Origin: Spirochaetaceae bacterium
GTDB lineage: Bacteria > Spirochaetota > Spirochaetia > Treponematales > Breznakiellaceae
Assembly (NCBI GenBank): GCA_031283025.1
Contig: JAITCP010000113.1
Location: 1 to 24,752, forward strand
Length of the DNA stretch: 24,752 nt
Reading direction: 5' to 3'
The translations under genes were made by a program, and so were the position numbers. Of this stretch, positions 16,995 to 23,640 are shown in pieces. The notes beneath the pieces are model-generated. The model was not told the DNA's origin. It saw nothing but the letters and a program-made list of their open reading frames with translations, and searched no databases. Position 1 is the first letter of the stretch, and each line of letters begins with the position of its first letter.

Positions 16995-18248
16995 ATGAAG
17001 CGATATATATCAGGGGAATCTCTAAAAACTTCAGTTTTTAGAGATTTACCGCTTAAAAACGCACGTTTCACAGCCCAAAGGGCGAGAAACTGCAAAGGAA
17101 CCTCTAAAAACAACCGGTTTTTAGAGGTTCCCTCAGGTTTGGTTTTTTTGTGCATCTTTTTTACCGCCTGCAATCAGGAGCCGCTCTTTTGGGATATTGC
17201 CCATGAATATCCCCCCATTAAGCCCATAATTGAGGGTGCTCCTTCCAGAATAGTTTCAGCAACATATCCTTCGCTGTCAAAACTAGACCCTGTATTGTAC
17301 GTCAGCAACGGGGAAATATGGGAATGTGACACCAATACTGATGCAGTATGGCGGAAAATGTCCCCCCAGCCCGGGGGCAAGGTAAAAACCCTGGCAGCAG
17401 TAGAAGGGTATCTGTTTTCTCTGGACTGGGCCGGAAATATACGGAAATGGAACGGGACGGCATGGTCGAACCCGCTGGCCGGAATTACCGGCACGCCTGA
17501 ACAGATATTCGGTGCGGAAAACTATCTTTTTGCGGGGGCATTAACCGGTACACCGGCAAGTAATGAAGGCTACTGTATTATGGCAATGGAAGCAACAGGC
17601 AGCGCTATAACGTTAATCAAAAAAAGTACAGGGCTTCTTTCCGGAGCTGTCTATGGCGGCAGCAATTATTTTCTTGGAAGTCAGGGGGACGGCATTTACA
17701 TAACCGATACTCCCGCGGGTTCCCTCTCTACCCCCATCAGTGGTACGTCCGGGCTTTCAATTATTGGGCTTGTCAAGCACGGTGATTACATAGTCGCAGT
17801 TACTACAGGGCGGCAGATAATTTACTCCGGCAGCGGCAGCGCAAATTTTACATCCTATGTTTCGCCCGGTGTTGATTTTTCCGGCGCAATGGCAAGTTGG
17901 GAAGATAGAAATGGACACCGCTTGCTGCTTCTGGGCCTCCTCAACAAGAGCGGTTCTTTTGGTTACGGGTACCGTGAACTGGTTTGGAAAAAAGGCGGGA
18001 ATTTTACAGACGACAAACGGCTCTATGTACCGGGAGAAGCCGAAATTTCCAGTGTGAAACTAGGTGGCCAGTACAATTCCGCCATAGGGAACTACGGAGT
18101 AACATCTCTTTATGTTCTTCCATTCGATATTTTAGCTGGCAGTGATGAACAGCCCATAGTGTATGCATCTACCGTCAAAAACGGCCTATGGTCTTACCGC
18201 TCCAGGGGCGGAACAGAACAATGGAACGGCGAAGATAACAGCAGATAA
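16995..18248 (+). CDS. Hypothetical lipoprotein with an in-frame palindromic insertion in its signal peptide
   Basis: A 417-residue protein of unknown function. AAGGA precedes the ATG. The first five residues, MKRYI, are followed by about 41 residues encoded by a palindromic element, and then by SGLVFLCIFFTAC. Without the element the N-terminus reads MKRYISGLVFLCIFFTAC, an 18-residue lipoprotein signal ending in the lipobox Cys (Cys59 now). The mature part has repeating strands with Gly and aromatic residues (LYVSNGEIWECD, YLFSLDWAGNIRKWNG, YLFAG, NYFLGSQGDGIYI), suggesting a beta-propeller-like domain. The present product has a long, basic n-region; whether it is still exported is uncertain. 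Confidence 0.7.
   Translation: MKRYISGESLKTSVFRDLPLKNARFTAQRARNCKGTSKNNRFLEVPSGLVFLCIFFTACNQEPLFWDIAHEYPPIKPIIEGAPSRIVSATYPSLSKLDPVLYVSNGEIWECDTNTDAVWRKMSPQPGGKVKTLAAVEGYLFSLDWAGNIRKWNGTAWSNPLAGITGTPEQIFGAENYLFAGALTGTPASNEGYCIMAMEATGSAITLIKKSTGLLSGAVYGGSNYFLGSQGDGIYITDTPAGSLSTPISGTSGLSIIGLVKHGDYIVAVTTGRQIIYSGSGSANFTSYVSPGVDFSGAMASWEDRNGHRLLLLGLLNKSGSFGYGYRELVWKKGGNFTDDKRLYVPGEAEISSVKLGGQYNSAIGNYGVTSLYVLPFDILAGSDEQPIVYASTVKNGLWSYRSRGGTEQWNGEDNSR
17014..17132. mobile_element. MITE-like palindromic element inserted in frame in a lipoprotein gene
   Basis: The ends form 16-bp terminal inverted repeats of consensus GGGAAYCTCTAAAAAC with one difference. The element is flanked by a TCAG(G) direct repeat at 17010-17013(14) and 17133-17136(37). 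Each end is itself a hairpin: 17017-17030 pairs with 17033-17046, and the right-hand palindrome spans about 17097-17131. A third stem (GTTTC, GCCC / GGGC, GAAAC) lies in the middle near 17065-17090. The element plus one target copy is 123 bp, exactly 41 codons. It is open in the gene frame and also in one minus-strand frame. No transposase is encoded. This resembles the Rickettsia palindromic elements found in frame inside genes. Confidence 0.75.
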
Positions 18249-18287
18249 GCAAATATAGACGGCTCAAACTGCCGGGGAATTGTTGTT

Positions 18288-20705
18288 ATGGATGACTTAT
18301 TTTCCACGGCGCAAAAAGTTATACCGGACGGCCCCCTTGCAGACAGAATGCGGCCCCAAACTCTGGATGACGTAATTGGGCAGGATCATATCGTAGGGCC
18401 GGGGCGGCTTTTACGGCGGGCGATTCAGGCGGACCGTCTTTCGTCGGTAATTTTTTACGGCCCTCCCGGCACGGGCAAAACAAGCCTTGCCAGGGTAATT
18501 GCAAACACCACTAAAAGCGTTTTTGAAAGCCTTAACGCGGTTCTTTCCGGGGTCAAGGATATAAGGGAAGCCATTGACAGGGCGGATGAAAGGCGGCGGC
18601 TCTATGGCCGGCGTACTATTCTCTTTGTGGACGAGGTTCACCGATGGAACAAAGCCCAGCAGGACGCCCTCCTCCCCTGGGTGGAAAACGGCACGGTGAT
18701 CCTCGTTGGAGCCACCACGGAAAATCCTTTTTTTGAAGTAAACCGGGCTTTGGTAAGCCGGAGCCGGATTTTCCAGCTTAAAAGCCTAACGGCGGAAGAC
18801 CTGCAAAAAACCGCCGCCCGCACCCTGGCCGACCGTGAACGGGGTTACGGCAAATGGACAGTCCGCTTTGAAGAAGGGGCCCTGGAACATCTTTTGGAAA
18901 CCGCCGGGGGCGACGCCCGGAGCCTTCTTAACGCGTTGGAACTGGCCGTTGAAACCAGCGTGGAGTGGCCCCCTCCCGATAATGCCGAGATTACCGTCAG
19001 CCTGGAAGCGGCTGAGGAAAGCATACAAAAACGGGCCGTTCTTTACGATAAAGAAGGCGACTACCACTTTGACACGATCAGCGCCTTTATCAAGAGCGTC
19101 CGGGGCAGTGATCCCGACGCGGCCCTGTACTGGCTGGCAAAAATGGTCAGAGCCGGGGAAGACCCCTCTTTTATTTTCCGGCGTATGATCATTCTTGCCG
19201 GTGAGGACGTAGGCATGGCAGACCCGAACGCTGTTACCGTAGTAACCGCCTGCGCCGATGCCTTTGACCGCATCGGTTTTCCTGAGGGAAACTTTCCCCT
19301 GGCCCAAGCCTGCCTTTACCTGGCAACGGCCCCCAAATCCAACAGCGCCTTGGCGTTTTTTGATGCGCTTAAAGAAGTAGACCGGGAAGACGCTGAAGTA
19401 CCGAACCCGCTCCGGGACTCTAGCCGGGACGCGGAAGGCTTCGGCCACGGCCAGGGGTACATCTACCCCCACGCGTACCGGGATCATTGGGCAGCCCAGC
19501 AATACCTGCCCACGGCCCTCCGCGGCAAAACTTTTTATATGCCGTCGGAAATGGGTTATGAAGCGCGGATCCGGGACGAAGTACTCCGTAAGCGGGAACT
19601 CCAGGCGGCAATGATCCTGGGAGAACATGGAGCGGATGCCGCCCCGAATGGTATGGATGAAAGCGTCTTAGGCGGCGAACTCCTCAGTTGGTCTCCCTCC
19701 GCTAAAGGCAGGGAAGGCTGGTTCAAGCGGCTTGAATCGGGCCGGAGCGCCCTCCTCCTTTCCGATAGGAATGCTATTTTAGACAGCCTTGCCCTGAAAC
19801 GCCACAGCCGCATCCTTATCCCCCACGCTGATGACGGCCTCCTGCTCTGGGAAAGCCTTAGACGGACCCCGGAAGGGCTTTGCGCCGCCCTGGTTTCTAC
19901 CCAAGGCGCACGGGAAGCGCTTGAGATTTTCATCAATAACTCAAAACAGTTCGCGGAAGGTACGGAAAAGCCGATCATAAAGGTACAAGGCGCCAAATGT
20001 GACATATTAACCACGGAGGATGCGGAGCCTCGCGGAGATAATAGCCAAAACTACCGTATAACTCCGTGTAACTCCGTGGTTAATAAACAGAAGAAGGAAC
20101 GTATGGCGGAGTTATTGCCTATTCCGGCTGAAGCGGAAAACCTGTTTGGGACGGGAAAATTCGACGCTATAGCCTTGCGGGAGCCTTTCCGGCGGGAAAT
20201 TACCGCTTCACCGGAAGTATTTGCCACCCTGGCGGAACAGGCCGCGGCGTTGCTGGAAACGGGTGGCCGCCTTGCCCTGCTTGCTTCCCCACCCGTCCTG
20301 GGGGAGCGGGTTTCCCGGATTTTAAGGGAAACCGGGCGGGATAATGCCGTGAAAACTGAACATTACTTAGAAGAAATCCTTACAGCACTGGAAAAGGCGG
20401 AAACAGAGTTCTTTACCGGCGCGTGGGCATGGACCGGCGATATGCTTGAAAAAACCCTTGCCGCCAGCGGTTTTGCCGTAACCACTACGCTGCTGGAACG
20501 GGAAGAAGAACGGCTAATAACGGAAAAAGACCTTGCCGTCTGGTTTGACGGGGAAAAATCGGCCTGGGGAAAGGCCATGGAAACGGCGCTTGGAGGGGGT
20601 TTTGCGGATTTACATAAACTCTTTTTGGAAAAGATACGGCAAGGGCCGGTTCTCTGGCGCTGGAAAAGTATGCTTTTTAAGGCTGTTTTACAGTATATGC
20701 GGTAA
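18288..20705 (+). CDS. rarA: RarA/MgsA replication-associated recombination ATPase with a methyltransferase-like C-terminal half
   Basis: RarA is an AAA+ ATPase acting at stalled replication forks. Residues 1-430 match it well: MRPQTLDDVIGQDHIVGPG, Walker A GPPGTGKTS at 58-66, Walker B ILFVDEVH at 111-118, sensor segment GATTENPFFEVN, and the C-terminal MgsA region up to AQQYLPTALRGKTFYMPSEMGYEARI. Typical RarA ends there at about 440 residues. This protein has 805. The extra part (about 460-790) has the look of a class I methyltransferase-like Rossmann domain (ILIPHADDGLLLWESLRR, later FDAIALREPFRRE and GGRLALLASPPV) without an obvious catalytic motif. A CACGGAG palindrome is inserted in frame at about residues 574-599. 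Confidence 0.9.
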   Translation: MDDLFSTAQKVIPDGPLADRMRPQTLDDVIGQDHIVGPGRLLRRAIQADRLSSVIFYGPPGTGKTSLARVIANTTKSVFESLNAVLSGVKDIREAIDRADERRRLYGRRTILFVDEVHRWNKAQQDALLPWVENGTVILVGATTENPFFEVNRALVSRSRIFQLKSLTAEDLQKTAARTLADRERGYGKWTVRFEEGALEHLLETAGGDARSLLNALELAVETSVEWPPPDNAEITVSLEAAEESIQKRAVLYDKEGDYHFDTISAFIKSVRGSDPDAALYWLAKMVRAGEDPSFIFRRMIILAGEDVGMADPNAVTVVTACADAFDRIGFPEGNFPLAQACLYLATAPKSNSALAFFDALKEVDREDAEVPNPLRDSSRDAEGFGHGQGYIYPHAYRDHWAAQQYLPTALRGKTFYMPSEMGYEARIRDEVLRKRELQAAMILGEHGADAAPNGMDESVLGGELLSWSPSAKGREGWFKRLESGRSALLLSDRNAILDSLALKRHSRILIPHADDGLLLWESLRRTPEGLCAALVSTQGAREALEIFINNSKQFAEGTEKPIIKVQGAKCDILTTEDAEPRGDNSQNYRITPCNSVVNKQKKERMAELLPIPAEAENLFGTGKFDAIALREPFRREITASPEVFATLAEQAAALLETGGRLALLASPPVLGERVSRILRETGRDNAVKTEHYLEEILTALEKAETEFFTGAWAWTGDMLEKTLAASGFAVTTTLLEREEERLITEKDLAVWFDGEKSAWGKAMETALGGGFADLHKLFLEKIRQGPVLWRWKSMLFKAVLQYMR
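20007..20083. repeat. CACGGAG-type palindromic repeat inside rarA
   Basis: The 12-bp arms TTAACCACGGAG (20007-20018) and CTCCGTGGTTAA (20072-20083) are perfect inverted copies. The right side contains a second copy of ACTCCGTG at 20061-20068. The sequence stays open in the rarA frame. The related palindrome at 20713-20752 shares AACCACGGAG and TATAACTCCGTGT. No clear target duplication is visible. Confidence 0.75.
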
Positions 20706-20712
20706 CTTCAAC

Positions 20713-20752
20713 CACGGAGTTATACGAAGGCATAAGGCATTATAACTCCGTG
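20713..20752. repeat. CACGGAG-type palindromic repeat after rarA
   Basis: Arms CACGGAGTTATA (20713-20724) and TATAACTCCGTG (20741-20752) pair perfectly over 12 bp with a 16-base loop, starting seven bases after the rarA stop. It may act as a transcription terminator by position, but no T run follows directly. The shared core with 20007-20083 marks it as a member of the same repeat family. Confidence 0.7.
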
Positions 20753-20778
20753 TTTCCCCTTAATTAAATAAAAAAAGC

Positions 20779-20806
20779 TAAAGTTTTGGGTAAATACTGC
20801 CGATAA
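20779..20806 (+). promoter_or_regulatory. Sigma-28 (FliA-type) promoter of the first flagellin gene
   Basis: TAAAG at 20779-20783 is followed, 16 bases after TAAA, by an exact GCCGATAA at 20799-20806. The consensus is TAAA-N15-GCCGATAA, so only the spacer is one base long. Transcription would start near 20813, giving a leader of about 140 bases before the flagellin ATG. Confidence 0.8.
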
Positions 20807-20907
20807 GAGAAATGGATTAAGATTTTTTCGCCCTGTCCGCGGCGGGGTTGGAGGCTTATATTCGTTCTCCTTACGAGTATCGGCCTTTTGGAAAAGAACT
20901 TAAACCG

Positions 20908-20927
20908 GGAAGACACGGATGTCTTCC
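20908..20927 (+). promoter_or_regulatory. Leader hairpin with GGA loop, candidate CsrA site
   Basis: GGAAGACA (20908-20915) pairs perfectly with TGTCTTCC (20920-20927), leaving the four-base loop CGGA. The segment ACACGGATGT matches the CsrA in vitro consensus ACARGGAUGU at nine of ten positions, with GGA in the loop. The Shine-Dalgarno AGGAGG at 20941-20946 offers a second GGA site downstream. Confidence 0.55.
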
Positions 20928-20951
20928 AAAATACATTTCAAGGAGGATGAT

Positions 20952-21812
20952 ATGATCATCAACCACAACCTCAGCGCTATGTTCGCTGACCGGTCTCTCA
21001 AGGTAACCCAAGAGAGCCTCACCAAAAACATGGAGAAACTCTCCTCTGGTTTACGGATCAACAAGGCGGGGGACGATGCTTCCGGACTTGCGGTTTCGGA
21101 AAAAATGCGTAGTCAGATTCGTGGCTTAAATCAGGCTTCGAACAACGCATCAAACGGGATTTCCTTTATCCAAACTACTGAAGGCTACCTCCAGGAAAGC
21201 CAGGACATCATCCAAAGGATGAGGGAGCTGGCTGTTCAAGCGGCCAACGGAATCTACACTGAAGAAGACCGGCTTTACATCCAGGTGGAAATTTCCGCGC
21301 TTGTGGACGAAGTAGACCGTATAGCCAGTCATGCCCAGTTTAACGGTATGAACCTGCTCACCGGCCGTTTTGCCCGGAGCACTGGGGAAAATACGGCTAC
21401 TGGCTCCATGTGGCTTCATATCGGGGCCAATATGGATCAGCGAAGGCAGGTCTTTATCGGTACCATGACTGCTACCTCTCTAGGACTCCGCAGCGGAGGA
21501 AATAGCGATATCATTACTCTGGCATATCCCGATAGCGCAAACCGGGCAATCGGTACCATGGATGAAGCCCTTAAACAGATCAGTAAACAGCGTGCCGACT
21601 TGGGAGCCTACCAGAACCGGTTGGAACACGCAGTACGCGGATTGGACATAGGGGCAGAGAACCTTCAAGCGTCTGAATCACGGATCAGGGATACCAACAT
21701 GGCGAGCCAAACCGTCCGCTATGTAACGGATCAAATCCTGATCAACGCGGGAACCGCTATGCTTGCCCAGGCAAACCAACGGGCTACTTCTGTATTGCAA
21801 CTTTTACAATAG
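20952..21812 (+). CDS. flaB: Flagellin, FlaB-type periplasmic filament core protein
   Basis: A 286-residue flagellin core protein of spirochaetal endoflagella, which assemble in the periplasm. It begins MIINHNLSAMFADR; the ATG follows AGGAGG by five bases, and an upstream ATG at 20919 lies inside the leader hairpin. The conserved N-terminal D0/D1 helices (KLSSGLRINKAGDDASGLAVSEKMRSQIRGLNQASNNASNGISFIQTTEGYL) and C-terminal helices (KQRADLGAYQNRLEHAVRGL, TAMLAQANQRATSVLQLLQ) are complete. The middle is the short FlaB form (GRFARSTGENTATGSMWLHIGANMDQR). No outer variable domain is present, as in other FlaB proteins. By synteny it corresponds to T. pallidum FlaB1. Expression is likely sigma-28 dependent. 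Confidence 0.95.
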   Translation: MIINHNLSAMFADRSLKVTQESLTKNMEKLSSGLRINKAGDDASGLAVSEKMRSQIRGLNQASNNASNGISFIQTTEGYLQESQDIIQRMRELAVQAANGIYTEEDRLYIQVEISALVDEVDRIASHAQFNGMNLLTGRFARSTGENTATGSMWLHIGANMDQRRQVFIGTMTATSLGLRSGGNSDIITLAYPDSANRAIGTMDEALKQISKQRADLGAYQNRLEHAVRGLDIGAENLQASESRIRDTNMASQTVRYVTDQILINAGTAMLAQANQRATSVLQLLQ

Positions 21813-21847
21813 CATTGTATATTGTAGAGTAAGGAAAGTGTTAAACT

Positions 21848-21899
21848 CAGGGGCCCTTAAAGGCCCTTGGGAATTTCCTTAAGCCGGATAATCCGGTTT
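21848..21899 (+). terminator. Two hairpins after the first flagellin gene, possible terminator
   Basis: CAGGGGCC (21848-21855) pairs with GGCCCTTG (21862-21869), and AAGCCGG (21881-21887) pairs with CCGGTTT (21893-21899), each with G-T pairs. The second is followed by GTTCTTTG, only weakly T-rich. They could end or attenuate the flaB transcript, or stabilise its 3' end. Confidence 0.4.
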
Positions 21900-21954
21900 G
21901 TTCTTTGAAAAACACCCTTTTTCCGTTAACCCGGAGAAACCATGGGGGGATATA

Positions 21955-22087
21955 CGGCAGTACAGAGCCGGTTAACGATGAGTTTTATTATTATTCGTAA
22001 GCGGCTTCGTTCTGTTGGGTTATGGGCAGGAACGGCGCGATCCTTCTGCCCTGCCCCCGTATGGAACGGCTCTGGCATGGATTGCCG
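21955..22087 (+). promoter_or_regulatory. Long-range structured leader of the second flagellin gene
   Basis: The 301 bases between the two flagellin genes hold no convincing gene. CAGAGCCG (21963-21970) pairs exactly with CGGCTCTG (22067-22074), extended by CGGCA (21955-21959) with TGCCG (22083-22087). An internal hairpin, GGGCAG (22024-22029) with CTGCCC (22046-22051), lies inside. The structure closes 15 bases before the Shine-Dalgarno of the second flagellin. No sigma-28 site is seen here. Confidence 0.5.
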
Positions 22088-22113
22088 GAGTTAACTACTC
22101 ATGGAGGGTAATT

Positions 22114-22968
22114 ATGATTATCAATCACAACATGAGCGCCATGTATACCGATCGCCTTATGGGTGTTACCAATGCCGATGTAGCAAAGAGCATAGAAAAA
22201 CTCAGCTCCGGTTTGAGGATCAATAGGGCGGGTGATGACGCTTCAGGGCTTGCCGTTTCAGAGAAAATGCGGGGTCAAATCCGCGGCCTTAACCAGGCGG
22301 AACGGAATGTTCAGAACGGGGTGTCTTTTATTCAGGCTACTGAAGGATATCTTCAGGAAACCCAGGATATTCTACACCGCATAAGGGAATTGTCGGTACA
22401 GTCCGCCAACGGAATCTATACTGATGAAGACCGTATGCAAATTCAGGTGGAAGTTTCCCAACTGGTCGATGAAGTCAACCGTATAGCGAGTCATGCTCAG
22501 TTCAACGGCATGAACATATTGACCGGGGCTTTTGCCCAGAATTCTACCGTGGGCCGGACTATGCAGTTCCAGATTGGGGCCAATATGGATCAGAATAAGC
22601 AGGTCTTTATCGGTACTATGACTGCTCAATCCCTTGGTTTACAGACCGTTCAAGGCGATTCAGGCTTTATTTCCATTGCCAACCCAGAAGAAGCTAACAA
22701 GGCTATCGGGATGGTTGACGAAGCCCTAAAGCTGATTAGTAAACAGCGGGCGGATTTGGGTGCTTACCAAAATCGTTTTGAAACGGCCGCTAAAGGAATA
22801 GCCATCGCCTCTGAAAATCTTCAAGCTGCCGAGTCAAGGATCAGGGATGCCAATATGGCTCACGAAATAGTGAACTATACTAGGGATTCTATCCTTAATC
22901 AGGCGGGAACAGCGATGTTGGCCCAGGCCAACACCAGGAGCCAGTCTGTATTGCAGCTGCTTGGCTAA
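22114..22968 (+). CDS. flaB: Flagellin, second FlaB-type core protein
   Basis: A 284-residue flagellin paralogue that starts MIINHNMSAMYTDR; the ATG at 22114 follows GGAGGG. A longer frame to 22015 exists but its 33 extra residues are unlike any flagellin. N- and C-terminal helices are complete (KLSSGLRINRAGDDASGLAVSEKMRGQIRGLNQ; QAGTAMLAQANTRSQSVLQLLG). It differs from the first copy mainly in the middle (GAFAQNSTVGRTMQFQIGANMDQNKQVF) and at scattered helix positions, so the two have diverged into distinct subunits. Synteny suggests the FlaB3 position of T. pallidum. Spirochaetal filaments use several FlaB proteins together. It may depend on the upstream sigma-28 promoter or on one I cannot see. 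Confidence 0.95.
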   Translation: MIINHNMSAMYTDRLMGVTNADVAKSIEKLSSGLRINRAGDDASGLAVSEKMRGQIRGLNQAERNVQNGVSFIQATEGYLQETQDILHRIRELSVQSANGIYTDEDRMQIQVEVSQLVDEVNRIASHAQFNGMNILTGAFAQNSTVGRTMQFQIGANMDQNKQVFIGTMTAQSLGLQTVQGDSGFISIANPEEANKAIGMVDEALKLISKQRADLGAYQNRFETAAKGIAIASENLQAAESRIRDANMAHEIVNYTRDSILNQAGTAMLAQANTRSQSVLQLLG

Positions 22969-23046
22969 AAGTTTGATCGTTTTAAGAGACTGCTGGACGT
23001 CGTCTTTTGGAACGATTCCGGTTTTCTGTTTTAACATAAAACCGGG

Positions 23047-23115
23047 AAGGAGAGGGCCTTGTCAAGGCAAGGTCTCCTTGCTTCAGCAAGGAGGGGGAAG
23101 TTCGCGCCCTTCCCC
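23047..23115 (+). promoter_or_regulatory. Hairpin cluster between second flagellin and flaG; possible terminator or attenuator
   Basis: CTCCTTGC (23074-23081) pairs with GCAAGGAG (23086-23093) around TTCA. The same left arm can instead pair with AAGGAGA at 23047-23053, so the two folds exclude each other. GGGGAAG (23094-23100) pairs with CTTCCCC (23109-23115), followed by a pyrimidine-rich run including TTTTG. This may end most flagellin transcripts before flaG. Confidence 0.45.
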
Positions 23116-23137
23116 GCTCTTCCTTTTGTTATTAGTG

Positions 23138-23165
23138 TTGTTCAGAAACGGAAGTTTTTGAACAA
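23138..23165 (+). promoter_or_regulatory. 12-bp hairpin with GGAA loop in the flaG leader
   Basis: TTGTTCAGAAAC (23138-23149) pairs with GTTTTTGAACAA (23154-23165), one G-T pair included, around the loop GGAA. The loop context ACGGA and a second ACGGA overlapping the Shine-Dalgarno just before flaG resemble a two-site CsrA leader. It also resembles the inverted repeat at 9037-9071, so a dispersed repeat is the alternative. Confidence 0.45.
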
Positions 23166-23199
23166 TTGCAAGGTTTATATGTACACACGGAGGTGAGTT

Positions 23200-23574
23200 A
23201 TGTATATACAAGTTCCAACGGCAGGAAACGGAATTCCTCAGACGGAACTGTCCCAGGAGCGGGTCCCCATAAAAGCCGTCCAGACCAAAGCCGTGGAGGT
23301 TAAAGAGGCGGATGCGGCAGAAACAGTCAATAAATCTCTCCCGAGAAGCCGGAATGAGGCACCGCCCGATATTATGGCGGATTTGGAAAGAATCACAGTT
23401 GCCTTTAATAAAAAACTCAAATTTGAGGTGAATCACCAGTCTGACGAAATTATCGTAAAGGTTCTTGATCCGGAAACCGATAAAGTGATTAAGGTGCTTC
23501 CGCCTGAAGAATTACAGCGGCTCCATTCCAAACTTAAGGAGACCATAGGCTTTTTATTTGACGAGCGGATATAA
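23200..23574 (+). CDS. flaG: Flagellar protein FlaG
   Basis: A 124-residue FlaG-family protein. The N-terminal half is disordered and charged (VPIKAVQTKAVEVKEADAAETVNKS). The C-terminal half carries the family core: LERITVAFNKKLKFEVNHQSDEIIVKVLDPETDKVIKVLPPEE, in which a strand pair with D-x-x-T-x-K-V-I-x-x-I/L-P-P-E-E is diagnostic. FlaG proteins affect filament length and sit between flagellin and fliD in many bacteria, as here. The ATG follows GGAGGTGA closely. fliD starts 66 bases downstream, so the pair is probably one transcript. Confidence 0.9.
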   Translation: MYIQVPTAGNGIPQTELSQERVPIKAVQTKAVEVKEADAAETVNKSLPRSRNEAPPDIMADLERITVAFNKKLKFEVNHQSDEIIVKVLDPETDKVIKVLPPEELQRLHSKLKETIGFLFDERI

Positions 23575-23640
23575 ACGTAAGACAAACGTAAAGCGCCTAT
23601 ATGCCGATCCCCAGGGCGGCGGTCCATAAGGGAGGGGGTT

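Noticed and set aside
16982..17173. Minus-strand open frame through the palindromic element
   Set aside because: Its openness is explained by the palindromic structure of the element and there is no ribosome site; mentioned only as a property of the element.
18786..19628. 280-codon open frame antisense to rarA
   Set aside because: It mirrors the well-conserved RarA core, has no recognisable protein features and no ribosome site; a shadow of GC-rich codons.
20919..20951. Earlier ATG for the first flagellin
   Set aside because: It falls in the leader hairpin and lacks a ribosome site; AGGAGG is placed for the ATG at 20952.
21880..21892. GCCGGATAA as a sigma-28 -10 element for the second flagellin
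   Set aside because: It has an inserted base, no correctly spaced TAAA upstream, and is part of a hairpin.
22015..22113. N-terminal extension of the second flagellin
   Set aside because: The frame is open, but the residues are unlike any flagellin and the ATG at 22114 has a strong Shine-Dalgarno and the conserved MIINHN start.
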